Below are positions 48,954 to 58,900 of a DNA stretch of 64,000 nt, one piece after another. How positions within the stretch are numbered: the first letter of the stretch is position 1; each line of letters starts with the position of its first letter. The notes beneath the pieces are model-generated. The model saw only the letters and a program-made list of their open reading frames with translations. It ran no database searches and was not told the origin of the DNA. Origin of the DNA: Methylotenera oryzisoli (GTDB lineage Bacteria; Pseudomonadota; Gammaproteobacteria; Burkholderiales; Methylophilaceae); contig NZ_PQVH01000005.1 in assembly GCF_004661485.1 (NCBI RefSeq), positions 124,001-188,000 on the forward strand. Direction: 5' to 3'. The translations under genes and the position numbers were made by a program.

Positions 48954-49988
48954 TTATTGCGCGTTATTGGTCTTGGCTGCGTTCGTCAGGTTTTTAGGCA
49001 GCTGAAATACTACGCTCTCTACTACACCCTGCAATTCTTGTACTTGGCCGGCGCCAAAGCTTTGTAACTGTGCAATCACTTCTTGCACCAATATTTCAGG
49101 CGCAGATGCGCCAGCAGACACGCCTACTTTTTTCTTGTTAATTAACCACTCTGGTTTTAAGTAGCTTGCGTTATCTACCATGTAGGCTTCAATGCCTTGG
49201 TTCTTAGCCACTTCACGCAAACGGTTGGAGTTTGAGCTGTTGGGTGAACCCACGATAATCACTAAATCACAGTCTTGCGCCATAATTTTTACTGCATCTT
49301 GCCGGTTTTGTGTGGCGTAGCAAATGTCATCACTCTTAGGTGCGTTAATTTCTGGGAATTTAGCCTTGAGTGCATTGATGACGAGTGCAGCATCATCCAT
49401 GGATAGCGTAGTCTGCGTGACGTAAGCCAGTTTGCTAGGATCTTTTACGGCTAACGCTGCAACGTCTTCCGGGGTTTCTACCAAATACATGCCGGTATTG
49501 GTGGCGCTGTTACCTGCTTGCTCAACCTGCCCCATGGTGCCTTCAACCTCAGGGTGGCCTTTGTGCCCTATCATGACGATCTCCATGCCGGCTTTGCGCA
49601 TTTTTTCCACTTCTATATGCACTTTGGTCACTAGCGGACAAGTGGCATCATAAGCAGTTAGGCCGCGTGATTCTGCTTCTGCCCTTACCGCTTTAGATAC
49701 GCCGTGCGCGCTAAAAATCACGATGCTACCGGTAGGGATTTGATCTAGCTCTTCAACAAATACGGCGCCTTTCGCTCGCAGTTCGTCCACCACAAATTTG
49801 TTATGTACAACCTCGTGACGCACATAAATCGGTGCGCCAAATTTCTCTAGTGCCTGCTCTACAATAATAATGGCACGATCAACGCCGGCACAGAAGCCGC
49901 GCGGGTTAGCGAGCACGATTGCTGCATCATTCGGTGTTATTTCTCCGCCTAGAACTTGCTGGTTAGGCATAGATTGCTCGGTGTTCAT
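48954..49988 (-). CDS. ispH: 4-hydroxy-3-methylbut-2-enyl diphosphate reductase IspH
   Basis: The last step of the MEP isoprenoid pathway. The 344-residue length is slightly above the usual 310-320 because of short extensions at both ends. The 4Fe-4S cysteines lie in [13 protein letters not shown] (about residue 32), [12 protein letters not shown] (about 115) and [11 protein letters not shown] (about 222); the substrate motifs HGVSK and [10 protein letters not shown] are present. It shares a 139-base divergent region with purU. Confidence 0.97.
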   Translation of the reverse strand: MNTEQSMPNQQVLGGEITPNDAAIVLANPRGFCAGVDRAIIIVEQALEKFGAPIYVRHEVVHNKFVVDELRAKGAVFVEELDQIPTGSIVIFSAHGVSKAVRAEAESRGLTAYDATCPLVTKVHIEVEKMRKAGMEIVMIGHKGHPEVEGTMGQVEQAGNSATNTGMYLVETPEDVAALAVKDPSKLAYVTQTTLSMDDAALVINALKAKFPEINAPKSDDICYATQNRQDAVKIMAQDCDLVIIVGSPNSSNSNRLREVAKNQGIEAYMVDNASYLKPEWLINKKKVGVSAGASAPEILVQEVIAQLQSFGAGQVQELQGVVESVVFQLPKNLTNAAKTNNAQ

Positions 49989-50127
49989 ATATCATCCACA
50001 TTCAAATTGCATCAGGCGCTAAGCGCATCAGGTATAATTGCTTTTTTTAAAATAATTAACTTTAAAAATATTGTCGGTTAGTTGGCATCGTTGAATGCCG
50101 GAATTAGCTAGATTATAAATTTTTACT

Positions 50128-50982
50128 ATGAAAAATACTGCAACCTTACTGATTACTTGCCCAGACACTAAAGGCATTGTCGCAGCTATTGCTGATTTCT
50201 TACTTCAGCACAATGCTAATATTTTACACGCAGACCAGCATCAAGATGCGGAAAATAATCTATTTTTAATGCGTGTGGAATGGGATCTCACCGGTTTTAA
50301 TCTGGATGAAGCCAGCTTTAATCATGCATTCTCTGAGGTTGCCAATAAATTCAGCATGCAGTGGCAACTTAAGTTGTCGCAGCATAAAACGCGTGTTGCC
50401 ATCATGGTATCGCAGTATGACCATTGCTTAGCCGATTTGTTGCATAGACACAAAAGCGGCGAGTTGGCCTGTGAGATTCCATTAGTGATCAGTAATCACC
50501 GTGATACCGAAAATTTAGTTAAATTCTATGGCATTGATTTTCACCATATTGAAGTCAATAAAGACAACAAAGCGCAGGCTGAGGCCGCGCAATTTAAGCT
50601 GTTTGCAGATTACGGCATTGATTTAATCGTGTTAGCGCGCTATATGCAGATTTTGTCGCCAGATTTTGTGTCACGTTACCCACAGCGCATTATTAATATT
50701 CACCATTCTTTCTTGCCAGCCTTTATTGGTGCACGCCCTTATCATCGTGCCTTTGAGCGCGGTGTTAAATTGATCGGTGCAACTAGCCATTACGTGACCG
50801 AGGTGCTGGATGAAGGCCCGATTATTGAACAAGGCATCGACCGTATTTCGCATCGGGATCAAGTTGAAGACCTGATTCAAAAGGGGCGAGATTTAGAGCG
50901 CGTAGTACTGTCCAAAGCAGTGAGCTGGCATATTGAAAACCGTATTCTGCTATATGCAAACAAGACGGTGATTTTTGACTAA
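50128..50982 (+). CDS. purU: Formyltetrahydrofolate deformylase PurU
   Basis: It hydrolyses 10-formyl-THF to formate and THF, balancing one-carbon folates; in a methylotroph this could link to formate oxidation (inference). The 284-residue chain has an N-terminal ACT domain (LLITCPDTKGIVAAIADFLL) and a formyltransferase domain with the catalytic INIHHSFLPAFIGARPYHRAFERGVK region (shown in part: asparagine-histidine in NIHHSFLP) and the aspartate in VTEVLDEGPIIEQ. A strong terminator follows. Confidence 0.96.
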   Translation: MKNTATLLITCPDTKGIVAAIADFLLQHNANILHADQHQDAENNLFLMRVEWDLTGFNLDEASFNHAFSEVANKFSMQWQLKLSQHKTRVAIMVSQYDHCLADLLHRHKSGELACEIPLVISNHRDTENLVKFYGIDFHHIEVNKDNKAQAEAAQFKLFADYGIDLIVLARYMQILSPDFVSRYPQRIINIHHSFLPAFIGARPYHRAFERGVKLIGATSHYVTEVLDEGPIIEQGIDRISHRDQVEDLIQKGRDLERVVLSKAVSWHIENRILLYANKTVIFD

Positions 50983-50990
50983 CAAAACAT

Positions 50991-51023
50991 AAAAAAAGCG
51001 AAGATAAATCTTCGCTTTTTTTT
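50991..51023 (+). terminator. Bidirectional terminator after purU
   Basis: AAAAAAAGCGAAGA (50991-51004) and its exact complement (51009-51022) flank TAAA, with T-runs on both strands. It separates the convergent purU and lysA. Confidence 0.95.
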
Positions 51024-51075
51024 ATGATCACCACCGTTAGGTATTCATCAGCTAATGGCGGGGTATGTTAGGTAT

Positions 51076-52326
51076 TTAGCCGTTCGGTAAAATACTTTCG
51101 TTTGCAAACAAGTCGGCAATTAGCTCACGTTTTCTAATTAAGTGGCATTGGCTACCATCTACCATGACTTCCGCAACGCGCGGTCTGGTGTTGTAGTTGC
51201 TAGACATGCTCATGCCATAAGCACCTGCAGACATAATGGCCAACAAATCCCCTTCTTGTAAGGCCAGTTCTCTGTCGTGCCCCAAAAAGTCACCACTTTC
51301 ACATACTGGCCCGACTATTTCATAGTTCACGGCAGTTTCATTGCGCGGTTGCACTGCTTGAATATCGTGGTAAGCGTCATACAGTGCCGGGCGCATCAGG
51401 TCGTTCATGGCTGCATCGACAATTGCAAAGTTCTTAGTTTCGGTTTGTTTAATATATTCAACTTTAGTGACTAACATACCAGCATTGCCCACTAATGCAC
51501 GGCCAGGTTCAAACACCAGCTTCACATCGCGGTTACCTAGTTTTTCACGCATGGCTTTTGCGTAAGCAGTGAATTCTGGCGGTGTTTCATCGCTATAGCA
51601 AATGCCGATGCCGCCGCCTAGGTCGATATGTTGAATCTGTATATTATTTTCTGCTAATGCATCAACCAGTGCCAGCACGCGGTCAAACGCATCTAAGAAC
51701 GGAGATAGCTCGGTGATTTGCGAACCGATATGGCAATCTACACCATGAATGGCGATATTGGACATTCCTGCTGCTTGTAAGTAAATGTCTAGTGCGTCCT
51801 CATATGCAACGCCAAATTTATTATTTTTTAAACCGGTAGAAATATAAGGGTGGGTTTTTGCATCTACGTTAGGGTTTACCCGTAATGAAACCGGTGCGAT
51901 TTTACCCATATAGATTGCTACATCGTTTAGTCGCACTAATTCACTGGCAGACTCCACGTTAAAGCAAAAAATGCCAGCTTCTAATGCTGCTCGCATTTCA
52001 TCTGCAGTTTTACCTACACCAGAAAACACAACCTTTTTCGGATCGCCGCCAGCGGCAATCACTCGTGCCAACTCACCACCCGACACGATGTCAAAGCCAG
52101 CGCCAAGCTTGGCAAACAAGTTTAAGATTGCAAGGCTAGGGTTGGATTTTACAGCGAAGCAAACTAAATGATTGGCATCTTTAAAGCCAGCGCTAAAGCG
52201 CTCAAAAGCTTGGCTAAGTGCGGCTTTGGAATATACATAGCAAGGCGAACCAAAGCTCTCTGTAATTTGTGTAAGTGCTACATTTTCAGCATGCAACACA
52301 TTGTTTTTGAGTGTAAAAGTATTCAC
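51076..52326 (-). CDS. lysA: Diaminopimelate decarboxylase LysA
   Basis: A PLP enzyme making lysine from meso-diaminopimelate. The 416-residue length is normal. The PLP lysine is in FAVKSNPSLAIL (about residue 59). Other motifs: GFDIVSGGELARVIAAG, GVDCHIGSQITEL, IDLGGGIGI, FEPGRALVGNAG and the active cysteine in GPVCESGDFLG. It lies 37 bases downstream of the tiny lptM gene on the same strand, the common gamma/betaproteobacterial arrangement. Confidence 0.97.
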   Translation of the reverse strand: MNTFTLKNNVLHAENVALTQITESFGSPCYVYSKAALSQAFERFSAGFKDANHLVCFAVKSNPSLAILNLFAKLGAGFDIVSGGELARVIAAGGDPKKVVFSGVGKTADEMRAALEAGIFCFNVESASELVRLNDVAIYMGKIAPVSLRVNPNVDAKTHPYISTGLKNNKFGVAYEDALDIYLQAAGMSNIAIHGVDCHIGSQITELSPFLDAFDRVLALVDALAENNIQIQHIDLGGGIGICYSDETPPEFTAYAKAMREKLGNRDVKLVFEPGRALVGNAGMLVTKVEYIKQTETKNFAIVDAAMNDLMRPALYDAYHDIQAVQPRNETAVNYEIVGPVCESGDFLGHDRELALQEGDLLAIMSAGAYGMSMSSNYNTRPRVAEVMVDGSQCHLIRKRELIADLFANESILPNG

Positions 52327-52363
52327 GGTAATGTCTTAACGATAGGGGTTGAAAGTGCCGTAT

Positions 52364-52486
52364 TTATTTGCTGGGTGTGGTCGGCTGTGGGTATGCTTTT
52401 TCAGGAATATATAGCGGACCTTTGGTGCCGCATGCGCTTAATGCGCTGCTTAAAATTAGTAGAAATATAATCAGTTTTGCACGCAT
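52364..52486 (-). CDS. lptM: LptM (YifL-type) small lipoprotein
   Basis: Minus-strand translation gives 40 residues: MRAKLIIFLLILSSALSAC, then GTKGPLYIPEKAYPQPTTPSK. It has a lipoprotein signal with lipobox LSAC and the family signature CGxKGPLYxP directly after the lipidated cysteine. LptM assists disulfide maturation of the LptDE outer-membrane LPS translocon. AAAAGG lies about 9 bases before the ATG. Its place just upstream of lysA is the usual one. Confidence 0.95.
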   Translation of the reverse strand: MRAKLIIFLLILSSALSACGTKGPLYIPEKAYPQPTTPSK

Positions 52487-52740
52487 TGAAATCAGCCTTT
52501 TGTTGGTTATCTACGTGCTTGTAGCGTGATAACGCATCTTAATCCAGAGAGTGAAGAAAAAATATAGCTGATATTCTACCATTTTTTTACCTATCGTTCG
52601 CTTGGTACAAAAGGCGCTACAGTTCTATAAATTGATAGCAATAACCGTTTATTAGGCTAAATTTACCATTTGTCGGATGCTAATAGACATGACTAGTAAT
52701 TAAGCAGAGGATTCACGCTAAGGGAAAAAGGAAAATCGCT

Positions 52741-53184
52741 ATGAATATCTTGTTTAATACACAATCACGTTACAGTCACGAGACGTATCCTCTTCAGAAG
52801 GGTTTCTCGTTAGTGGAAATGATGATAGTGGTGGCAATTATCGGCATATTGGCCTCGATAGCATTGCCTAGTTATACCGATTACGTTAGAAAAGGTAGGG
52901 CTGCTGAAGCTCCTTCTATTCTGGCAAACCTGAAAGTAAGAATGGAGCAGTATTATCAGGATAACCGTACCTACGTGGGTGGCGCTTGTGCACCTACAAG
53001 CGGTGCAAAATATTTTGCTTATAGCTGTAGTAGTGCGACAGCTACCACTTTTGTGTTGGTTGCAGATGGTGTGGGCGAGATGGCTAATTTTCAATATACG
53101 GTGGATCAAAGTGATGTTAGGTCATCAATATATGATGGCGTTACTGGCAATTGTTGGTTAACAGGCAAAGGCGCTTCATGCTAG
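52741..53184 (+). CDS. pilE: Type IV (minor) pilin PilE
   Basis: A 147-residue prepilin with a 21-residue leader cut at KG|FSLVEMMIVVAIIGILAS, with glutamate 5 of the mature protein. TDYVRKGRAAEA...RMEQYYQDNRTYVGG is the PilE class signature, and the C-terminal cysteines (CAPTSG..., NCWLTGKGASC) would form the D-region disulfides. AAGGAAA lies about 9 bases before the ATG. It is first in a six-gene operon, ahead of fimT; its stop overlaps the next start. Confidence 0.93.
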   Translation: MNILFNTQSRYSHETYPLQKGFSLVEMMIVVAIIGILASIALPSYTDYVRKGRAAEAPSILANLKVRMEQYYQDNRTYVGGACAPTSGAKYFAYSCSSATATTFVLVADGVGEMANFQYTVDQSDVRSSIYDGVTGNCWLTGKGASC

Positions 53185-53732
53185 TGTCAGCACCAATCCG
53201 CAATACGTTAGGCTACAGTTTGATAGAACTGATGGTTGGGATTGCTTTAATCGCGGTGTTGGCAGGGTTGGGTGCTACTAGTTATCGCGATTGGATAGAA
53301 AATACCCGCATTCGTAGTGCCGCAGAGTCCATTCAAAACGGCCTGCAAGTGGCGCGTGCAGAGGCAGTTAAGCGAAATGCGCAAGTTCAGTTTGTGTTTA
53401 CAGGCAACTCTGCTTGGACAGTGGGTTGTGTTGTTGCGGTAGGAGATGCTGACGGTGATGGTGCTGATGACTGCCCTGCTACGATAAAGAGTCGTAATCA
53501 AAACGAAGGTTCAACTGCCAATATCACTGTGCTAACAACGCCTGCTGCACAAACCTCCGTTGTTTTTAGTAACCTGGGTGCGACTACAGGCGCGTCATTT
53601 ACATCTGTAGATATTAACTCTACGGCGGTGTCTGGCAGCCGTGCCTTACGTATTACGGTTGGCGTGGGAGGTAATATAAGAATGTGTGATCCCGCCGTTG
53701 CACAGTCTTCAGATGACTCTCGCAAATGCTAA
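53178..53732 (+). CDS. fimT: GspH/FimT-type minor pilin
   Basis: A 184-residue minor prepilin. The start at 53178 overlaps the pilE stop by 7 bases; an ATG at 53151 would overlap further and add a non-pilin tail. The cleavage site is LG|YSLIELMVGIALIAVLAGLG, and RSAAESIQNGLQVARAEAVKRN is the GspH-family helix. It is likely part of the minor pilin priming complex with PilV, PilW, PilX and PilY1. Confidence 0.9.
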   Translation: MLVSAPIRNTLGYSLIELMVGIALIAVLAGLGATSYRDWIENTRIRSAAESIQNGLQVARAEAVKRNAQVQFVFTGNSAWTVGCVVAVGDADGDGADDCPATIKSRNQNEGSTANITVLTTPAAQTSVVFSNLGATTGASFTSVDINSTAVSGSRALRITVGVGGNIRMCDPAVAQSSDDSRKC

Positions 53733-53750
53733 GTGTGTAAGAGGTTTAAT

Positions 53751-54173
53751 GTGAATAATAGAGCAAACTTTTTGAACAAACGCTTATGTACTAACGTAAG
53801 CAGTGCGAAAGCGCAGCAAGGTCTGATGTTGCTTGAGGCATTAATTGCAATTGTAATTTTTTCTATGGGTATTCTTGCATTAGTTGGCTTGCAGGCGTCA
53901 ATGTTAAGTAATACTAGCAATGCTAAATATCGTGCGGATGCAAGTTATGTGGCACAACAAAGAATAGGCCAGATATGGGCAGACTCAGATAATGCCATTA
54001 ATTATCTGGAAAATCAGACAGCAATTCCTACATTATTACCCAATGGTAAACGCACAGTGACGCAGCCAGATTTGAACCAGTTTCAGGTAACAGTGACTTG
54101 GCAGGCGCCGGGTGAGACTGAAGCGCATAATGTGGTAATGAATGCTTCAATTGTTAAAGTAGTACCAAATTAA
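53751..54173 (+). CDS. pilV: Minor pilin PilV
   Basis: A 140-residue minor prepilin. The start is a GTG at 53751, chosen because AAGAGG sits 6 bases before it; the frame is open to the previous stop. The cleavage site is QQG|LMLLEALIAIVIFSMGILAL, with glutamate at mature position 5, followed by the PilV-class ASYVAQQRIGQIWAD. It is followed by pilW after 37 bases. Confidence 0.9.
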   Translation: MNNRANFLNKRLCTNVSSAKAQQGLMLLEALIAIVIFSMGILALVGLQASMLSNTSNAKYRADASYVAQQRIGQIWADSDNAINYLENQTAIPTLLPNGKRTVTQPDLNQFQVTVTWQAPGETEAHNVVMNASIVKVVPN

Positions 54174-54210
54174 TTTGCAATTGATGAGTATTAAATCAGA
54201 GGCTTTTTAG

Positions 54211-55290
54211 ATGCTAACCAATACTAAAAGAAAAGATGCAAACATACTGCAGCTTGATGGCTACAGATGCAAACCTGTTAGTGTGTCTCAAGCTGGATTT
54301 AGCTTAGTTGAAATCATGGTTGGCCTAGTGATTGGTATGTTGGTCACGCTGGTGATTATGCAGGTTTTTTCGGTGTTTGAAGGTCAAAAACGTAGTACTA
54401 CCGGTACGGCGGATGCCCAAACTAACGGTAATATTGCGCTTTACAATATTCAAAGAGACGTGCAAATGGCCGGATTTGGCCTGCCAGAAATTGATCCTAG
54501 AGGCTCACCTATGCAATGCAGTCCATCGCCCTCATATGATGACCCAGATACGGCGTTTGTTGAAGACTTTGATATGTTTCCTATAACGATAGTAGATGGC
54601 GGCACTGGCAGTGATCAAATTACGGTGCGTTATGGTGATGCGCCCATGGGTGGATTTTCTTCATTGATATCTAGTAACTCTGCTGGTTTGCCAGAAATCG
54701 TAGTGGATAACAATATGGGTTGTAAGGTGAATAACGTTGCCATGATTGTGAATCAGGGTGTTTGTGCAATGACAAAAATCAGAACCGTTACTGCTACCAC
54801 TAAAGTCACTGTTGCCGTCGATGGCGGGGGCAAGGTAGCTGGAGCTACAAAATCTGGTGCCAGCCTATTCTGTTTAGGTAATTGGAGTGCTGTGGGTTAT
54901 GGCATTAATAACTCAATGCTTGAGCGAAATGGTCAGCCTAGTGTGGCTGAAGTCGTGAATATACAGGCGCAATACGGTATTTCTGCTACTGCAAGCAATA
55001 ACCAAGTGACTGCTTGGGTTGATGCAAGCGGCATATGGGCAGCGGGCGCACTAACGGTTGCAGATAGAAATCGTATTAAGGCAGTACGTGTTGCTGTAGT
55101 GGCCAGAAATGGGCAGTTGGAGAAGGAAGTGGTTACTTTAAATGCACCAGTTGCTTGGCCTGATGAAGCAGGTTCACCAGCACCTGTGGTTGACCTCACG
55201 ACCATTGCCGATTGGCAACGTTACCGCTATCGTGTCTATGAAACAATTATTCCGTTGCGTAATATTATTTGGTCCAGAAACGTATTATGA
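54211..55290 (+). CDS. pilW: Minor pilin PilW
   Basis: A 359-residue prepilin with a long leader of about 29 residues cut at QAG|FSLVEIMVGLVIGMLVTL. Typical PilW text follows: GNIALYNIQRDVQMAGFGLPE, and near the C-terminus WQRYRYRVYETIIPLRNIIW. The C-terminal end overlaps pilX by 4 bases. It is thought to connect pilins to PilY1 at the fibre tip. Confidence 0.92.
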   Translation: MLTNTKRKDANILQLDGYRCKPVSVSQAGFSLVEIMVGLVIGMLVTLVIMQVFSVFEGQKRSTTGTADAQTNGNIALYNIQRDVQMAGFGLPEIDPRGSPMQCSPSPSYDDPDTAFVEDFDMFPITIVDGGTGSDQITVRYGDAPMGGFSSLISSNSAGLPEIVVDNNMGCKVNNVAMIVNQGVCAMTKIRTVTATTKVTVAVDGGGKVAGATKSGASLFCLGNWSAVGYGINNSMLERNGQPSVAEVVNIQAQYGISATASNNQVTAWVDASGIWAAGALTVADRNRIKAVRVAVVARNGQLEKEVVTLNAPVAWPDEAGSPAPVVDLTTIADWQRYRYRVYETIIPLRNIIWSRNVL

Positions 55291-55952
55291 GTAAATTCGC
55301 CATGAACTCAGTTAATGAAATCAGCAAGCTTGCTACAGTAAGGCAGCAAGCTTGCGTTACACAGCAGAACATGCCTAAACAGAGTGGTGTGGTGTTGTTT
55401 TTTGCGCTAATGGCTCTGGTAGTGATGTCGCTAGCGGCAGTAGCATTGATTCGCTCAGTAGATACCAATACATTAATTGCAGGTAACTTGGCATTTAAAC
55501 AATCTGCAACTGCATCGGCGGATACTGGTGTTGAAACTGCCATTAAGTGGCTGGCTGCGAACCAAACAGCTTTGCTCAATAACGATAGCGTGAATAATGG
55601 TTATTATGCATCGCCCCAAGATGATGCAAAAGCGCGATTCACGACTGGCTCTAGCTTGGCGACTGGCACGGGTATTTCTGCGGGTAAAGACACTAGCGGC
55701 AATACTATCAGCTATGTGGTAGAGAGAATGTGCGTGGCGGGTACAGTGTTGCCTACTACAGGGTTATACAAGGCAAAAGACAAATGTTTGCTTGGTGCCG
55801 CATCAACAAGACCAAGCTCACAAACCACAAAGGAGTATGGTACTGCTGGTGGGAACTTGTCTAGCTCGGGTGATCAGCCAATGTACAGGGTGACGGTGCG
55901 GGTAACTGGCCCTAGAAATACGCTTAGCTTTACACAAGCATTTGTTTATTAG
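55287..55952 (+). CDS. pilX: Minor pilin PilX
   Basis: A 221-residue minor pilin; the ATG at 55287 overlaps the pilW stop (ATGA), so an upstream in-frame ATG at 55269 is less likely. The hydrophobic helix QSG|VVLFFALMALVVMSLAAVAL lacks the usual glutamate at mature position 5, as typical of PilX/GspK-like tip pilins. NLAFKQSATASADTGVETAI is the PilX signature. pilY1 follows after 8 bases. Confidence 0.9.
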   Translation: MSKFAMNSVNEISKLATVRQQACVTQQNMPKQSGVVLFFALMALVVMSLAAVALIRSVDTNTLIAGNLAFKQSATASADTGVETAIKWLAANQTALLNNDSVNNGYYASPQDDAKARFTTGSSLATGTGISAGKDTSGNTISYVVERMCVAGTVLPTTGLYKAKDKCLLGAASTRPSSQTTKEYGTAGGNLSSSGDQPMYRVTVRVTGPRNTLSFTQAFVY

Positions 55953-55960
55953 GATTAATC

Positions 55961-58900
55961 ATGAAAAACTATACACAGTCCTTGTTAACGTTATTTTCCA
56001 TCGCTAGCTGGTTACTGTTAGGAGGTTTGCCGACAGCATCAGTACATGCGGCCACGGTTGATTTAGCCACAGTGCCTTTGGCAAACGCCACAACCACGAA
56101 TGTGCTGCCTAACTTAATGTTTATTTTGGATAACTCTGGCAGTATGGGGCAGGACTACACACCAGATTACATCAGCGATATTTTTAATAACCCAGCCCCT
56201 AATGATAAAAATTGCCGTGATAGTGGTGATGATGGCACATCAGGTTCATCTGGCACACTTGGTACTGTGTACTCTGGGGTAGTTAGTGGTACAACACGTG
56301 TATTGGATGTGTGCGTGGTGGGTGATGTACCTTATATGAATAGCGATATGAATAGTCAGTATTATAATCCTGCTATTCGTTATACCCCAGGTGTCAATGC
56401 TGATGGCACAACTAGAGGAGACCAAACCACACCAACCAATGTAAGGACAGACTCTTACAATAAGCAAAATACTACACAGTTATTGACCAGCACCAATTAT
56501 GTTGACCTCACCACCAACTATCCGGACCGTGTTTGGTGCACTAAACAAAACCCTACAGCTAGTGAGCTCACCAATACTAGTGTGTGCCGTAAAAACAGTG
56601 ATTATCTGTACCCAGATGCAACCTATAAGTATGGGCGGACCTCAGGATTACCAGACCAGAAGGTGACGGATAGCATGTTAGCCAATGTTATTAAAGTGTC
56701 TGGTGCACCGTATTATTACTCAGTGGTGCCGACAGAGTATTGCCGTGAGTCTGAGCTGGTCAATTGCGTTTTATCATCTACGCCAACAACCGTAGCAGGC
56801 GTCAGTTATAGTTTTCCGGCTAAGTCGCGCTGGTGTAGTGACACGGCGTTGACCACTTGTAAGTCAACGCGCTCGGGTACTTATGTGTATCCACGGTATG
56901 TAGGCGCCACCACTGTAGGCGTTGCGGCGGTTGGCTCATTTACGGTTTCAAGTGTAAGTAGTGGCACTACTACAGTTAGCAGTGTCACAGTGAATAGTGT
57001 TGAGATTATGGGTGGCACTGGCACTGGGTGCGGAACAGCATCATCTACCTCATCAGGAGGTGGGTCTGCGAGACGTAATGCGCTAGCAGATGCAATTGTT
57101 GCTAAGATTAATAGCTGTAGCTCCAACCCTGAATACACTGCCGTTTCTGATGGTGCAAATAGCCCAAAAATCACCATCACATCTACAGTTGCTGCTGGTG
57201 CTAATGGTAATGGTAAGGTTGTAGTTTCTGGCTTAAGTAATAGTGCTTCAGTTGGTAGTGTCGTGATTGCTTCTGGTGGTGTTACTAGCACATCTACCCC
57301 ACCTTACACCTTTACCCGTACCGATATTGTTTCTACAACTGATAGTTATCCTAAATCCGCAGCACGCACCGATTGCGGGGCAACTTGTAGCTACGTAAAA
57401 GAAATGACCAACTTTGCTAATTGGTATACTTACTACCGCACGCGCATGCAAGCGATGAAAACCTCCGCTAGCTTGGCGTTTAAACCGATTGATAATCGCT
57501 ACAGGGTCGGCTTTATTACGATTGCTAACCAAAGCAGTAATTATTTACCAATTAATAAGTTTGATGCTGGCACAGGTAGCCAAAAAGAGCAATGGTACAC
57601 CAAGCTATTTGGCATCACGCCTAGCAGTAGCACACCGTTACGTTCAGCACTTTCAATAGTGGGCAGGATCTATGCGGGTAAAAAACCGGTTGGTTCTTCC
57701 GACCCAGTGCAATACTCGTGCCAGCAGAATTTTGCATTGTTAACCACCGATGGTTATTGGAATACAGATGCAGATGCAGATGTAAAAGATGTTGCAGGTA
57801 CCGGTCAGGTGGGCAATAAGGATGGTAGCGGTACAGCGCTTCCGATGTATGAAGGCAAGACTGCAAGCTCTAGTAATAGTTTGGCAGACGTTGCTAAATA
57901 TTATTATGATACTGACTTGCGTACTACTGGTTTAAGTAACTGTACAGGTGCATTAGGCCTAGATGTTTGCGAGAACAATGTGTTTGTAAGCGGTACCGAT
58001 AATAACCCAAAACAGCATATGACCACGTTTACTTTAGGCTTGGGGATTGACGGTACCTTAATGTATAGCAGTGATTATAAAACTGCAACCTCGGGTGACT
58101 TTTATAACCTTAAAAATGGCTTGGGCAGTCCTGAAACGGTGGAGTGGCCTAAGCCTGTAGCCGACACTGAAACAGCAGTAGATGATCTTTGGCATGCTGC
58201 AGTTAACGGGCAAGGGACTTATTTTAGCGCAAAAGACCCTGCTCAGCTTACTAAGGGCTTAACTGAGGCGTTGTCACAAATCAACGCAAAAATTGGTGCG
58301 GGTGCAGCCGCCGCAACCAGTACGCTTAATCCTGTGCAGGGGGATAACTATGCTTATCTGGCAAGCTACACTACAGTTAAATGGACTGGTAACTTAGAGA
58401 GTCGCACCATTAATACTGCGACCGGTGAGGTAAGTGAGTCTGCAGAGTGGAGCGTCGAAGATATCGTCACTGCCTCATGCCCGTCACCCAGCTCGATTGT
58501 GGCAGAGCCAACAAGCGGCAGTAATATTTATTATTGTGTAACCCCTAATGCAAGCAGTTGTGTGGATGGTAGCATGGATGGCACAAGTTGCAAGGTCAAA
58601 GTATCCGCAGCTAAGACCGGTACTGGACAAATTGCAGCTAAAGCCGCAGCAGGTACTAGGCAAGTTTGGATGAATAAAGGGGGGGCATTGGTGAGTTTTG
58701 ATTATACAAACATGACACCTGCTCAGCAGTCTTATTTTCAGCAGGCTTATCTAGCGCCTAAATTGAGTCAATGGACCTCGCTAGATGCGGTTACGCAACA
58801 GCCAAACGCTAAAGAAGCCAATTTAGTGAACTTCTTGCGTGGAAGTATCACGTATGAAGACCGAGGGACTAACACGCCTGTGAACCGCCTGTTCCGTTAT

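Noticed and set aside
52603-52618. Sigma-54 promoter before pilE
   Set aside because: The -24 half (TGGTACA) and spacing fit, but the -12 half is GCGCT rather than TTGCT; too weak to call.
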